Shown: piece by piece, positions 33,596 to 40,926 of the stretch
Layout: every line of letters starts with the position of its first letter
Position numbering within the stretch: the first letter of the stretch is position 1
Source: Pseudomonas sp. ATCC PTA-122608
GTDB lineage: Bacteria; Pseudomonadota; Gammaproteobacteria; Pseudomonadales; Pseudomonadaceae
Direction: 5' to 3'
Length of the DNA stretch: 52,742 nucleotides
NCBI RefSeq assembly: GCF_001952855.1
Contig: NZ_LPNO01000018.1
Location: 42,923-95,664, forward strand
Made by a program: the position numbers and the translations under genes
The notes under the pieces: model-generated
What the model saw: the letters and a program-made list of their open reading frames with translations, nothing else
Database searches by the model: none
What the model was told of the DNA's origin: nothing

Positions 33596-34699
33596 CTAAG
33601 CTTGGGTTTTGAGAAACGCCAGCATCAACTGATTCACCCGCTCCGCCGCCTCCAGCTGCACCATATGCCCCTGCCCCGGCAGTATCTCCACCTGAGCCTC
33701 CAGTTCCTGGGCATGGCTCGCTGGAATAATTGCGTCCTCACTGCCCCAGATCACCAGGCTCGGCTGCTGCCCGACAACATTGCGCAGGTCCGCCAACTGC
33801 CGACCCCTACTGAACAACGCCCCGGTGATCTCGCGCAACGCCTGATCCACCCCCTCCAGACGCTTGAACTTGAGCATGTCTTCAAGCATCTGCCGGGTCA
33901 CCAGCGCCGGGTCGCTGAACAGTTGCACCAGTTGCGGCTTGAGTGCATTGCGATTATTGGCCTCGATAAAACCTTGCAGGTAATCACCGTTGATTTCCGT
34001 ACCCAAGCCAGCGCTGGCAATCAGGGTCAACGACACCACACGCTGCGGTGCCAATCGCGCGATGTTCAGGCAAACCAGCCCACCCATCGAGTGCCCCGCC
34101 AGGTGCACGCGGTCAATCGTCAGATGATCCAGCAGCGCCAACACCGCCTGACTCAACTCCTCGAGGTCGCCGGCTTTCAGGTACTTGCCCGACTCGCCAT
34201 GCCCCGGCAAATCCAGCGCGATCACCCGCCGTTCAGCCGCGAGCACCGGGTGATTGAACAGCCAGTTATTCAGGTCGCCACCAAAACCATGGATCAGCAC
34301 CAGCGGTGTGCCGCCCTCCCCGAGGTCCAGATAGCGCAACAAGCGCCCGCCCACTTCGACCTTATGTGCCGATGGCCCGCTGGCTTCAGCCTCGGCAGCA
34401 TTGGAAACGAACCCCGCCTGGAACGCCTCGATCACCCCATCAATCTCGGCCTCGCTGGCCTCGCCTTCCACCACGATTGCCAGCAATGCCCCCACCGGCA
34501 AGGTCTCATCGCTCTGGGCCAACACACGCCGCAGCACTCCGCTGAACGGCGCCTCGACGCTGCTGGAGATCTTGTCGGTCTCGACATCCAGCACTTCTTC
34601 GCCCTTTTCCACCCGGTCGCCCGGCTGCTTGAGCCAGACATCAACCCGGCCCTCGGTCATCGACAGCCCCCACTTGGGCATGGTCAGTGTATGGATCAT
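33596..34699 (-). CDS. acoC: Acetoin dehydrogenase E2 (lipoyl domain fused to alpha/beta hydrolase)
   Basis: 367 residues from ATG 34699, which overlaps the acoB stop. Residues 1-80 form a lipoyl domain with the lipoylated lysine K43 (EVLDVETDKISSSVEAP). Residues about 115-367 form an alpha/beta-hydrolase fold with the oxyanion HGFGGD and nucleophile S204 in LAGHSMGGL. There is no peripheral-subunit-binding or classical CAT domain; this unusual E2 form is typical of AcoC. It accepts the acetyl group from E1 and transfers it to CoA. No dihydrolipoamide dehydrogenase (E3) gene is present in the window. Confidence 0.93.
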   Translation of the reverse strand: MIHTLTMPKWGLSMTEGRVDVWLKQPGDRVEKGEEVLDVETDKISSSVEAPFSGVLRRVLAQSDETLPVGALLAIVVEGEASEAEIDGVIEAFQAGFVSNAAEAEASGPSAHKVEVGGRLLRYLDLGEGGTPLVLIHGFGGDLNNWLFNHPVLAAERRVIALDLPGHGESGKYLKAGDLEELSQAVLALLDHLTIDRVHLAGHSMGGLVCLNIARLAPQRVVSLTLIASAGLGTEINGDYLQGFIEANNRNALKPQLVQLFSDPALVTRQMLEDMLKFKRLEGVDQALREITGALFSRGRQLADLRNVVGQQPSLVIWGSEDAIIPASHAQELEAQVEILPGQGHMVQLEAAERVNQLMLAFLKTQA

Positions 34700-35715
34700 G
34701 CGGCGTTCCTCTTGTCGGCAATCTTCAGCACCGCAGCTTCGATCTTCGCCGCGTTGGGGATGTACAGGTCTTCCAGGGCATCGGAAAACGGCACCGGGGT
34801 GTGGGGCGCGGTGACCATTTCGATCGGCGCGCGCAGGAAGCTGAACGCGCGTTGCGCCACCAATGCACTGATGTCCGTGGCAATCGAACAACGTGGATTG
34901 GATTCGTCGATCACCACCAGGCGCCCGGTTTTCTCGACGCTTTCAAGGATGCTGTCTTCGTCCAGCGGGCTGGTGGTGCGCAGGTCCAGCACTTCGCAAT
35001 CGATGCCTTGGCGCGCCAGGTTGGCCGCGGCTTCCAGGGCGATATGCACCATGCGCCCGTAGGTCACCAGGGTTACGTCATTGCCTTCACGCACGAAATT
35101 GGCTTCGCCGAACGGCACGGTGTACAGCTCTTCCGGCACTTCGCCCTGGAGGCTGTAGAGCATTTTGTGTTCGAGGAAAATTACCGGGTCGTTGTCGCGT
35201 ATCGCCTGGATCAGCATGCCCTTGGCGTCATAGGGCGTGGCCGGGCACACCACCTTGAGCCCGGGAATATGGGTCCACATCGAGGTGAGCATCTGCGAAT
35301 GCTGGGCGGCGGCACGCAGGCCGGCGCCGTACATGGCGCGCACTACAAGCGGTGTGGTGGTCTTGCCGCCGAACATATAGCGAAACTTCGCCGCCTGGTT
35401 GAGCAACTGGTCAAGGCAGCAGCCGATAAAGTCGACGAACATCAATTCGCACACCGGGCGCATGCCACGGGTGGCCGCGCCGACGGCCATGCCCACGTAG
35501 CCGACCTCGGAGAGCGGTGCGTCGAGCACGCGGTCGGGGAATTCCGGATACAGGCCCTTGGTGACGCCGAGCACGCCGCCCCAGGCGTCCTGTTCACCCG
35601 GTGAGCCGGTGCCGCCGGACACGTCCTGGCCGATGATGAACACGCTCTGGTCGCGGCGCATTTCCTGGGCCAGGGCTTCATTGATTGCCTGCTGATAGCT
35701 GATTTTTCTAGCCAT
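34696..35715 (-). CDS. acoB: Acetoin dehydrogenase E1 component, beta subunit
   Basis: 339 residues, the normal length. Transketolase-type pyrimidine-binding domain with FIIGQDVSGGTGSP and DAPLSEVGYVGMAVGAATRGMRPVCELMF, and the C-terminal domain starting DVTLVTYGRMVHIALEAA. GGAGAAG precedes the ATG at a normal distance. It forms a heterotetramer with AcoA that binds thiamine diphosphate and cleaves acetoin to acetaldehyde and an acetyl group. Thirty-nine bases separate it from acoA. Confidence 0.95.
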   Translation of the reverse strand: MARKISYQQAINEALAQEMRRDQSVFIIGQDVSGGTGSPGEQDAWGGVLGVTKGLYPEFPDRVLDAPLSEVGYVGMAVGAATRGMRPVCELMFVDFIGCCLDQLLNQAAKFRYMFGGKTTTPLVVRAMYGAGLRAAAQHSQMLTSMWTHIPGLKVVCPATPYDAKGMLIQAIRDNDPVIFLEHKMLYSLQGEVPEELYTVPFGEANFVREGNDVTLVTYGRMVHIALEAAANLARQGIDCEVLDLRTTSPLDEDSILESVEKTGRLVVIDESNPRCSIATDISALVAQRAFSFLRAPIEMVTAPHTPVPFSDALEDLYIPNAAKIEAAVLKIADKRNAA

Positions 35716-35754
35716 GATGACTTCTCCACGGATTGTTTTTGTAGTGGGTGGCGG

Positions 35755-36732
35755 TTAGCGGTAGGCGACGTAGACATCACTGAGCAGGTCGGCGGCCTGG
35801 GGTTTTGGATCGGACTTGGCCAGGCGCACGGCGTCTTCGATCAGTTGCGCAACTTCGGTGTCGATGCGTTCGAACTGCGCTGCGTCGAGCCAGCCTTCGG
35901 CGGTGCAACGCTGGCGAAACAGGCTCAGGCAGTCGCCGGTTTCCCGCAGGTGCTTCACTTCATCCGGGCCGCGATAGGTTTGCGCATCGCCTTCGAAGTG
36001 GCCGTAGAAACGGCTCAATTTGACTTCCACCAGCGTCGGCCCTTTGCCGCTGCGGGCACGCTCTACCGCAACGCCGAGGGCGGCGTGTACGGCAAAAAAG
36101 TCGTTGCCATCGACGATCACGCCCGGCATGCCAAAGCCCACGGCGCGCTCGGCAATGTCCTTGCAGGCCACCGACCAGCCGGACCCGGTGGCTTCGGCAT
36201 AACCGTTGTTCTCGGCCACGAACAGGCACGGCAGGTTCATGATCGAGGCCAGGTTCATGGCTTCAAACACAGCGCCCTCGTTGGAGCCGCCGTCGCCAAA
36301 AAACGCCACGGCCACACCCGCGCTGCCCTTTAGTTTCGCGGCCAGGGCCGCACCGGCTGCCAGCGGCGCACCGGCCCCCACAATGCCGTTGGCGCCGAGC
36401 ATGCCCTTCTCCTGGTCGGCGATGTGCATGGAGCCGCCCTTGCCGCCGCACACCCCGGTTTTCTTGCCGTAGATCTCGGCCATCATGCCGAACACATCCA
36501 CACCCTTGGCGATGCAATGGCCGTGGCCACGATGGTTGGAGGCGATGCAATCTTCATCGTTGAGGTGGGCCATGACCCCGGCTGCACTGGCTTCCTGGCC
36601 GGCATACAAATGCACGAAACCGGGGATCTCGCCGGTGGCGAATTCCACGTGCAGGCGTTCTTCGAAATCACGGATGGTGCGCATCACGGTGTAGGCATGG
36701 AGCAATTGATCGGTGGACAGGTGAGTGGACAT
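35755..36732 (-). CDS. acoA: Acetoin dehydrogenase E1 component, alpha subunit
   Basis: 325 residues from ATG 36732, with a TGGAG sequence upstream. The thiamine-diphosphate motif GDGGSNEGAVFEAMNLASIM followed by NLPCLFVAENN is clear, as is the E1-alpha signature HRGHGHCIAKGVDV. It is the first gene of acoABC. A sigma-54 promoter element and palindromic upstream sites lie between it and acoR. An acoX gene, often next to acoA in other pseudomonads, is absent. Confidence 0.95.
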   Translation of the reverse strand: MSTHLSTDQLLHAYTVMRTIRDFEERLHVEFATGEIPGFVHLYAGQEASAAGVMAHLNDEDCIASNHRGHGHCIAKGVDVFGMMAEIYGKKTGVCGGKGGSMHIADQEKGMLGANGIVGAGAPLAAGAALAAKLKGSAGVAVAFFGDGGSNEGAVFEAMNLASIMNLPCLFVAENNGYAEATGSGWSVACKDIAERAVGFGMPGVIVDGNDFFAVHAALGVAVERARSGKGPTLVEVKLSRFYGHFEGDAQTYRGPDEVKHLRETGDCLSLFRQRCTAEGWLDAAQFERIDTEVAQLIEDAVRLAKSDPKPQAADLLSDVYVAYR

Positions 36733-36795
36733 CTTGTTGTTCTCCAGGTTGTCTCGACACACAAAAGGCTGGATCAGGCCAGCTGCAAGGCACTC

Positions 36796-36811
36796 AGCAC
36801 GGCCTGTGCCA
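36796..36811 (-). promoter_or_regulatory. Sigma-54 promoter of acoABC
   Basis: On the minus strand TGGCACAGGCCGTGCT gives the -24 GG and -12 GC separated by exactly ten bases, matching TGGCAC-N5-NTGC. It would start transcription about 50 bases before acoA. The adjacent AcoR-type activator supports the call. Confidence 0.72.
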
Positions 36812-36886
36812 ATCCGCTGGAAAACCTGGGAAAGCCTTGATCCAGAGCAGCTGCCGGAAGACCCGGGCATGCCACTGTGGCCCGTT

Positions 36887-36949
36887 CAATGAGACGCGCC
36901 GTTGCAACCTGCCCGCAGCGTCTCAGGCGGGATGAGACGCTGCGTCTCA
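36887..36949. promoter_or_regulatory. Upstream activator sites (TGAGACG palindromes) for AcoR
   Basis: TGAGACGCTGCGTCTCA (36933-36949) is a perfect 17-bp palindrome. Half-sites GCGTCTCA (36918-36925) and TGAGACGC (36890-36897) lie next to it. They are about 80-150 bp upstream of the sigma-54 promoter, as expected for an enhancer. The same palindrome with a different 3-base centre occurs at 40824-40840. Confidence 0.65.
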
Positions 36950-37042
36950 CCTCGGGCAGTTGGTCAGGCCGCCCTTGTTCCTCCCGGCCCATGGGCGCTT
37001 AATGGCGGGCATAACAACAAGGATCGAGAACCGGAGGCTTCA

Positions 37043-38908
37043 ATGCTCGCCGTGAACTCCAAGGACCATGTCGACTGCGTCAGCCGCGTGGTTCGCAACG
37101 CCGACCGCCTGCCCCAGGCGCCGGTGCCGTCGCTGATTTTTGACTCCTGGCGCCGCTCCATGGAGCAGCACCACCTCGACCCCGGTTCCCTGCAAGGGCC
37201 GCGCATCCTCACCAGCACCCTGCTCAAGGAATGCCGCGAGCGCGCCGAGCTGTTCATGCGTATCGCCAGTGAGGAAGTCGGGCAGATTCATAACCGGGTG
37301 CGCCACGCCGATTACTGCGTGATGCTCACCGACGCCCAGGGCCAGACCATCGACCATCGCGTGGACGCCGGCATTCGTAACGACTGCCGCAAGGCCGGCC
37401 TGTACCTCGGCACCTGCTGGTCGGAAGCCGAGGAAGGCACCTGCGGCGTGGCCACGGTGCTGACCAGCAAGGCCGCGGTCACCGTGCACAAGCGCGACCA
37501 CTTTCGCGCGGCGTTTATCGGCCTGACCTGCTCTGCCGCACCGATCTTCGATCCCCAGGGCAACCTGCTGGGCGTGATGGATGCCTCTGCCCTCAAGTCC
37601 CCGGATGATCGGCGCAGCCAGCACCTGGTGCGGCAGATGGTGGCGCAGAGTGCACGGGCCATCGAGAACGCGTTTTTCATGCACAGCGCCCAGCAGCATT
37701 GGGTGTTGCAGGCCCACAGCACGCCGGGTTACGTCGACAGCCAGCCGGACATGCTGCTGGCGTGGGATCAGGACGGGCGACTGCAAGCCTTGAACAGCAA
37801 GGCGCGGCAGGCCCTGAGGGTGCGCTTCGGACAGTTGCCGGAGCATATCGGCGAAGTGTTTGACCTGGACGCGCTGCGCGCCGTGACCGATCAATCGACG
37901 CAGCAATTGCACTGGCTCGGCGAACCGGGGGCGTTGCAGGTGCGGGTCAGCGCGCCACGGCGTAAAGCGGCGCGGGCGGTAACGTCCTTGGCCAATCAGA
38001 TAGACCCGCGTTTTGAAGAGCATCTGCGCCTGGCCGTGCGGGTCAAGGACCGCAACCTGCCGGTGCTGGTCCAGGGCGAAACCGGTGCCGGCAAGGAAGT
38101 GTTTGCCCGCCAGTTGCATGAACGCAGCGCCCGTCGCGACGGCCCCTTTGTGGCGGTGAACTGCGCGGCGATCCCGGAAAACCTGATTGAGAGCGAACTG
38201 TTCGGCTACGTGGCCGGCGCCTTTACCGGTGCCTCCAGCAAGGGCATGACCGGGCTGCTGTTGCAGGCCGATGGCGGCACGTTGTTTCTCGACGAGATCG
38301 GCGACATGCCACTGGCGTTGCAGACGCGACTGCTGCGGGTGATGGCTGAAGGTGAAGTCGCTCCGTTGGGCGGGGCAAAAACCCGTGCGGTGGATATCCA
38401 GGTGATCTGCGCCAGCCATCGGGATTTGGCGGCGCTGGTGAGTGCTGGAAGCTTTCGCGAGGATTTGTATTTCCGGTTGGGCTGTGCGCGGTTCTGTGTG
38501 CCGCCATTGCGCGAGCGCACGGACAAACTGGCGTTGATCAATCGGCTTCTGGAGCAGGAGGCGCGACACAACGGTGTAGCCGTGGGAATCGCAGCGGCGG
38601 CGCTGGAGTTGCTGCTGGGCTATGCCTGGCCGGGGAATGTGCGGCAACTGCGGCATGTGTTGGCGTATGCGTGTGCGGTGTGCGATGGCGGGACGCTTCA
38701 ATTGGCGGATTTGCCAGTGGAAGTTCGCGGTGAGGTGGTTGCGGTGGAAGAGCAGGAAAGCGTGAGTCCGGAACGGCAGCTAGTGCTGGATGCGTTGATT
38801 CGGCATCGGTGGAAGCCGCTGGCGGCGGCGCAGGCGCTGGGGATTTCCAGGGCGACCTTGTATCGACGGGTTAACCAACTGGGAATCGATATGCCCGGGA
38901 AGCACTGA
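37043..38908 (+). CDS. acoR: AcoR, sigma-54-dependent activator of acetoin catabolism
   Basis: 621 residues from ATG 37043 (CGGAGG upstream). The N-terminal GAF-type sensor region (about 60-220) contains EEGTCGVATVLTSKAAVTVHKRDHF. The AAA+ domain (about 318-550) has Walker A GETGAGKE, an intact GAFTGA, and Walker B GGTLFLDEIGD. The C-terminal Fis helix-turn-helix is WKPLAAAQALGISRATLYRRVNQLG. This matches AcoR, which senses acetoin or acetaldehyde and activates acoABC. It is divergent from acoA, with a sigma-54 promoter and palindromic sites in the gap. Its 3' part shifts to G/T-ending codons. Confidence 0.92.
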   Translation: MLAVNSKDHVDCVSRVVRNADRLPQAPVPSLIFDSWRRSMEQHHLDPGSLQGPRILTSTLLKECRERAELFMRIASEEVGQIHNRVRHADYCVMLTDAQGQTIDHRVDAGIRNDCRKAGLYLGTCWSEAEEGTCGVATVLTSKAAVTVHKRDHFRAAFIGLTCSAAPIFDPQGNLLGVMDASALKSPDDRRSQHLVRQMVAQSARAIENAFFMHSAQQHWVLQAHSTPGYVDSQPDMLLAWDQDGRLQALNSKARQALRVRFGQLPEHIGEVFDLDALRAVTDQSTQQLHWLGEPGALQVRVSAPRRKAARAVTSLANQIDPRFEEHLRLAVRVKDRNLPVLVQGETGAGKEVFARQLHERSARRDGPFVAVNCAAIPENLIESELFGYVAGAFTGASSKGMTGLLLQADGGTLFLDEIGDMPLALQTRLLRVMAEGEVAPLGGAKTRAVDIQVICASHRDLAALVSAGSFREDLYFRLGCARFCVPPLRERTDKLALINRLLEQEARHNGVAVGIAAAALELLLGYAWPGNVRQLRHVLAYACAVCDGGTLQLADLPVEVRGEVVAVEEQESVSPERQLVLDALIRHRWKPLAAAQALGISRATLYRRVNQLGIDMPGKH

Positions 38909-38922
38909 CAAGCCCATCGAAT

Positions 38923-38939
38923 GGCAGCTTATAGCTGCC
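38923..38939 (+). terminator. Small hairpin after acoR (weak terminator candidate)
   Basis: GGCAGCT-TAT-AGCTGCC, a perfect 7-bp stem 14 bases after the acoR stop. It lacks a T-run, so it may only protect the 3' end of the message. Confidence 0.35.
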
Positions 38940-38976
38940 TACCCCAGACAGGCGTTATCAAAAACCACTTCTACTC

Positions 38977-39579
38977 TTATCTAATTAAGATTCCTCGACC
39001 CGCAAAGTACCTTCCGAAGGACTCAACATTCATGACGACGTTTTCCTGCGAATGTGAGTTATGACCCGATGGGTTATGAAACTTCAGGAAGTCGTCAGTT
39101 GCGTCTGTTACCAATACAAGATGACCTCCTTTCTTTGGCGGCTCTTGCTCAGGCCATCGAATAGAAGGGTGCACAGACGCAATAAAGAAATGACCGTCAG
39201 TAAACATCGGCTTGATCTCCTCCGCAGAGATACCGGTGACAATCTGTGCCTTCAGACCAAATTCTTTATTTAACATCTCAATCGCCGGCGCGTAAATCAT
39301 CCCATGGATACTTTCGCCATCGACTACGTAGGCTCCGTAGGCCAACGCCTTTTCCAGAAGGCTGAACGTTGAGTGAACGAGACCCGTCTTGGCGGCAAGA
39401 AGCATCTTAAGGCAGGCCATGCCACATAAGTGATTAGCCCACAATGCATACTCATCCACGCATCGGGCTCCAGAGTTTATCCAAAGCGGATCCTCAGAAA
39501 CCGTCTTCTCGCCAGAAATTATATCGGCAGCCAAAAGTCGGGATTCCCATTGGCAGAAATAAGGAACGCATGCGACCAT
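38977..39579 (-). CDS. C39-like cysteine peptidase family protein, probable recent acquisition
   Basis: 200 residues. The pattern fits peptidase C39-type papain-like folds: oxyanion Q10 (CVPYFCQWES), nucleophile C52 (WANHLCGMACLKML), H153 (GGHLVLVTDA) and N169 (FHNPSG). There is no signal peptide and no attached ABC transporter or kinase domain, so it is a free-standing cytoplasmic protein. GC content and codon use are clearly lower than in neighbouring genes, and the upstream 250 bases are AT-rich, which suggests horizontal transfer. GAGG precedes ATG 39579. It could process a peptide or act as a toxin or effector; nothing nearby shows the substrate. It lies between two acetoin transcription units. 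Confidence 0.7.
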   Translation of the reverse strand: MVACVPYFCQWESRLLAADIISGEKTVSEDPLWINSGARCVDEYALWANHLCGMACLKMLLAAKTGLVHSTFSLLEKALAYGAYVVDGESIHGMIYAPAIEMLNKEFGLKAQIVTGISAEEIKPMFTDGHFFIASVHPSIRWPEQEPPKKGGHLVLVTDATDDFLKFHNPSGHNSHSQENVVMNVESFGRYFAGRGILIR

Positions 39580-39827
39580 AACTAAACCTCAGCCAGTAAA
39601 AACGGAATAAACTTTAAAAAACACACCACAGACACTACAAATATAAAACAATGAAACCCTATTCAGCACAACCCACTTCCATAAGTTTTTTCTGCTAATC
39701 CAAACTCGGTAACTGATTCCTACAGAAGATTCCTTAAAACTAGAACCGTCAATTCATTCAGCACTTACACTCCGCACTTATATATCTAGAGTCGCAAGCA
39801 CGAGCACTGACACAGCACGGTAAAAAA
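39580..39827. other. AT-rich non-coding segment upstream of the C39 gene
   Basis: About 250 bases of much lower GC than the flanks, with CTTTAAAAAACACACC, AATATAAAAC and TTATATATCTAGAG. No convincing gene was found on either strand. It probably contains the foreign promoter of the peptidase gene and marks the edge of the acquired segment. Confidence 0.5.
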
Positions 39828-39932
39828 TGTGGGAGCGGCGATGCGACGATTCGACTTGCTCGCGAATGCGGTGTATCAGTCTCTGGATATCTTGACTGAA
39901 CCACCGCATTCGCGAGCAAGCCCGCTCCCACA
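39828..39932. repeat. REPIN with an expanded left half
   Basis: The left REP has about 16 extra bases between GTGGGAGCGG and CTTGCTCGCG (CGATGCGACGATTCGA), whereas the right half is standard. Confidence 0.8.
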
Positions 39933-39956
39933 TTTTGACCGAGTGATTCTGCCGGG

Positions 39957-40736
39957 TCAGCGGTAGAGAATCCCACCATCAATCAACGGCGATTGCCCGG
40001 TCATGTAATCCGAATCCGGCCCCGCCAGGTACGACACCAGCCCCGCCACATCCTCCGGCGTTTCCGCCCGGCCCAACGCAATCCCGTCCACATACTTCTT
40101 GTACGTCGCCCCTACCTCGGCGCCGGTAATCTCGGCCATGCGTTTGTCGATCTCGACCCACATATCCGTGCCCACCACACCCGGGCAGTAGGCGTTGACG
40201 GTAATCCCGTCACTGGCCAACTCCCTCGCGGCGGCCTGGGTCAGCGCGCGCACGGCAAACTTGGTGGCCGAGTACACCCCCAGCAATGCAAAGCCCTCAT
40301 GGCCAGCAATCGAGCAGGCATTGATGATCTTGCCCTTCTGCTTCAGCGACTTGAATTTCTTGCCCGCGGCCTGGATGCCCCAGAGTGTGCCCTGCACGTT
40401 AATGCGCAGCGTGCGGTCGACCTGTTCCGGAGTCACGTCCAGCAGTGCGTCGATCTGCGCGACGCCGGCGTTGTTGATGATGATGTGGAAGCCACCCAGG
40501 GTCTGGTGGGCATGTTCCACCGCCGCGACCACTTGCTCCAACTTCGAGACATCGGCGACATACACCGAGGCTTTGCGCCCGAGTGCAACGACCTCGGCCG
40601 CCACCGCTTCAATCTTGGCGCTGTTGATGTCCACCAACGCAATGTCGGCGCCGTCCCGCGCCAGGCGCAGGGCGATGGCCCGGCCGATGCCTTGCCCGGC
40701 GCCGGTCACCAGTGCAACTTTTCCAGCGATACTCAT
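39957..40736 (-). CDS. Acetoin/diacetyl reductase (2,3-butanediol dehydrogenase), SDR family
   Basis: 259 residues from ATG 40736 (AAGGGG upstream). NAD-binding TGAGQGIG (10-17), NNAG, catalytic Ser in INACSIAGHEG, YxxxK as YSATKFA, and the C-terminal GRAETPEDVAGLVSYLAGPDSDYMTGQSP are those of the BudC/ButA acetoin reductase group. It interconverts 2,3-butanediol and acetoin with NAD(H) and so feeds the acoABC enzyme complex. It is separated from acoR by the C39 gene, but its promoter has the same TGAGACG-N3-CGTCTCA palindrome as acoABC. I did not find a well-formed sigma-54 promoter. Confidence 0.85.
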   Translation of the reverse strand: MSIAGKVALVTGAGQGIGRAIALRLARDGADIALVDINSAKIEAVAAEVVALGRKASVYVADVSKLEQVVAAVEHAHQTLGGFHIIINNAGVAQIDALLDVTPEQVDRTLRINVQGTLWGIQAAGKKFKSLKQKGKIINACSIAGHEGFALLGVYSATKFAVRALTQAAARELASDGITVNAYCPGVVGTDMWVEIDKRMAEITGAEVGATYKKYVDGIALGRAETPEDVAGLVSYLAGPDSDYMTGQSPLIDGGILYR

Positions 40737-40823
40737 GACGATCCCCTTCAACGGTGAGAGAAGCCTTGTCTATCGCAGTTGCCGGGGGCCGCTGTCGAGG
40801 AGCAGCAGGATTGATCTGCGGGC

Positions 40824-40840
40824 TGAGACGGGACGTCTCA
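40824..40840. promoter_or_regulatory. TGAGACG palindrome upstream of the acetoin reductase gene
   Basis: TGAGACG-GGA-CGTCTCA, a perfect dyad 88 bp upstream of the SDR start. Its arms are identical to those at 36933-36949 in the acoABC/acoR gap. This suggests both units are controlled by the same protein, most likely AcoR. Confidence 0.6.
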
Positions 40841-40926
40841 AAGCGAACCATTCTCGAAAACTTGTAAAACGCCGCCGATATGCCTAGCTTATGCGCCCTC
40901 CGCTCTGCGCTCTCAGGCCTTCCCCC

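Noticed and set aside
37040..38701. Long antisense open frame over acoR
   Set aside because: Shadow of the acoR frame with His/Arg/Gln-rich composition.
40752..40823. Sigma-54 promoter for the acetoin reductase gene
   Set aside because: The minus strand has GG and GC pairs here, but none with the required ten-base spacing and TGGCAC-type context.
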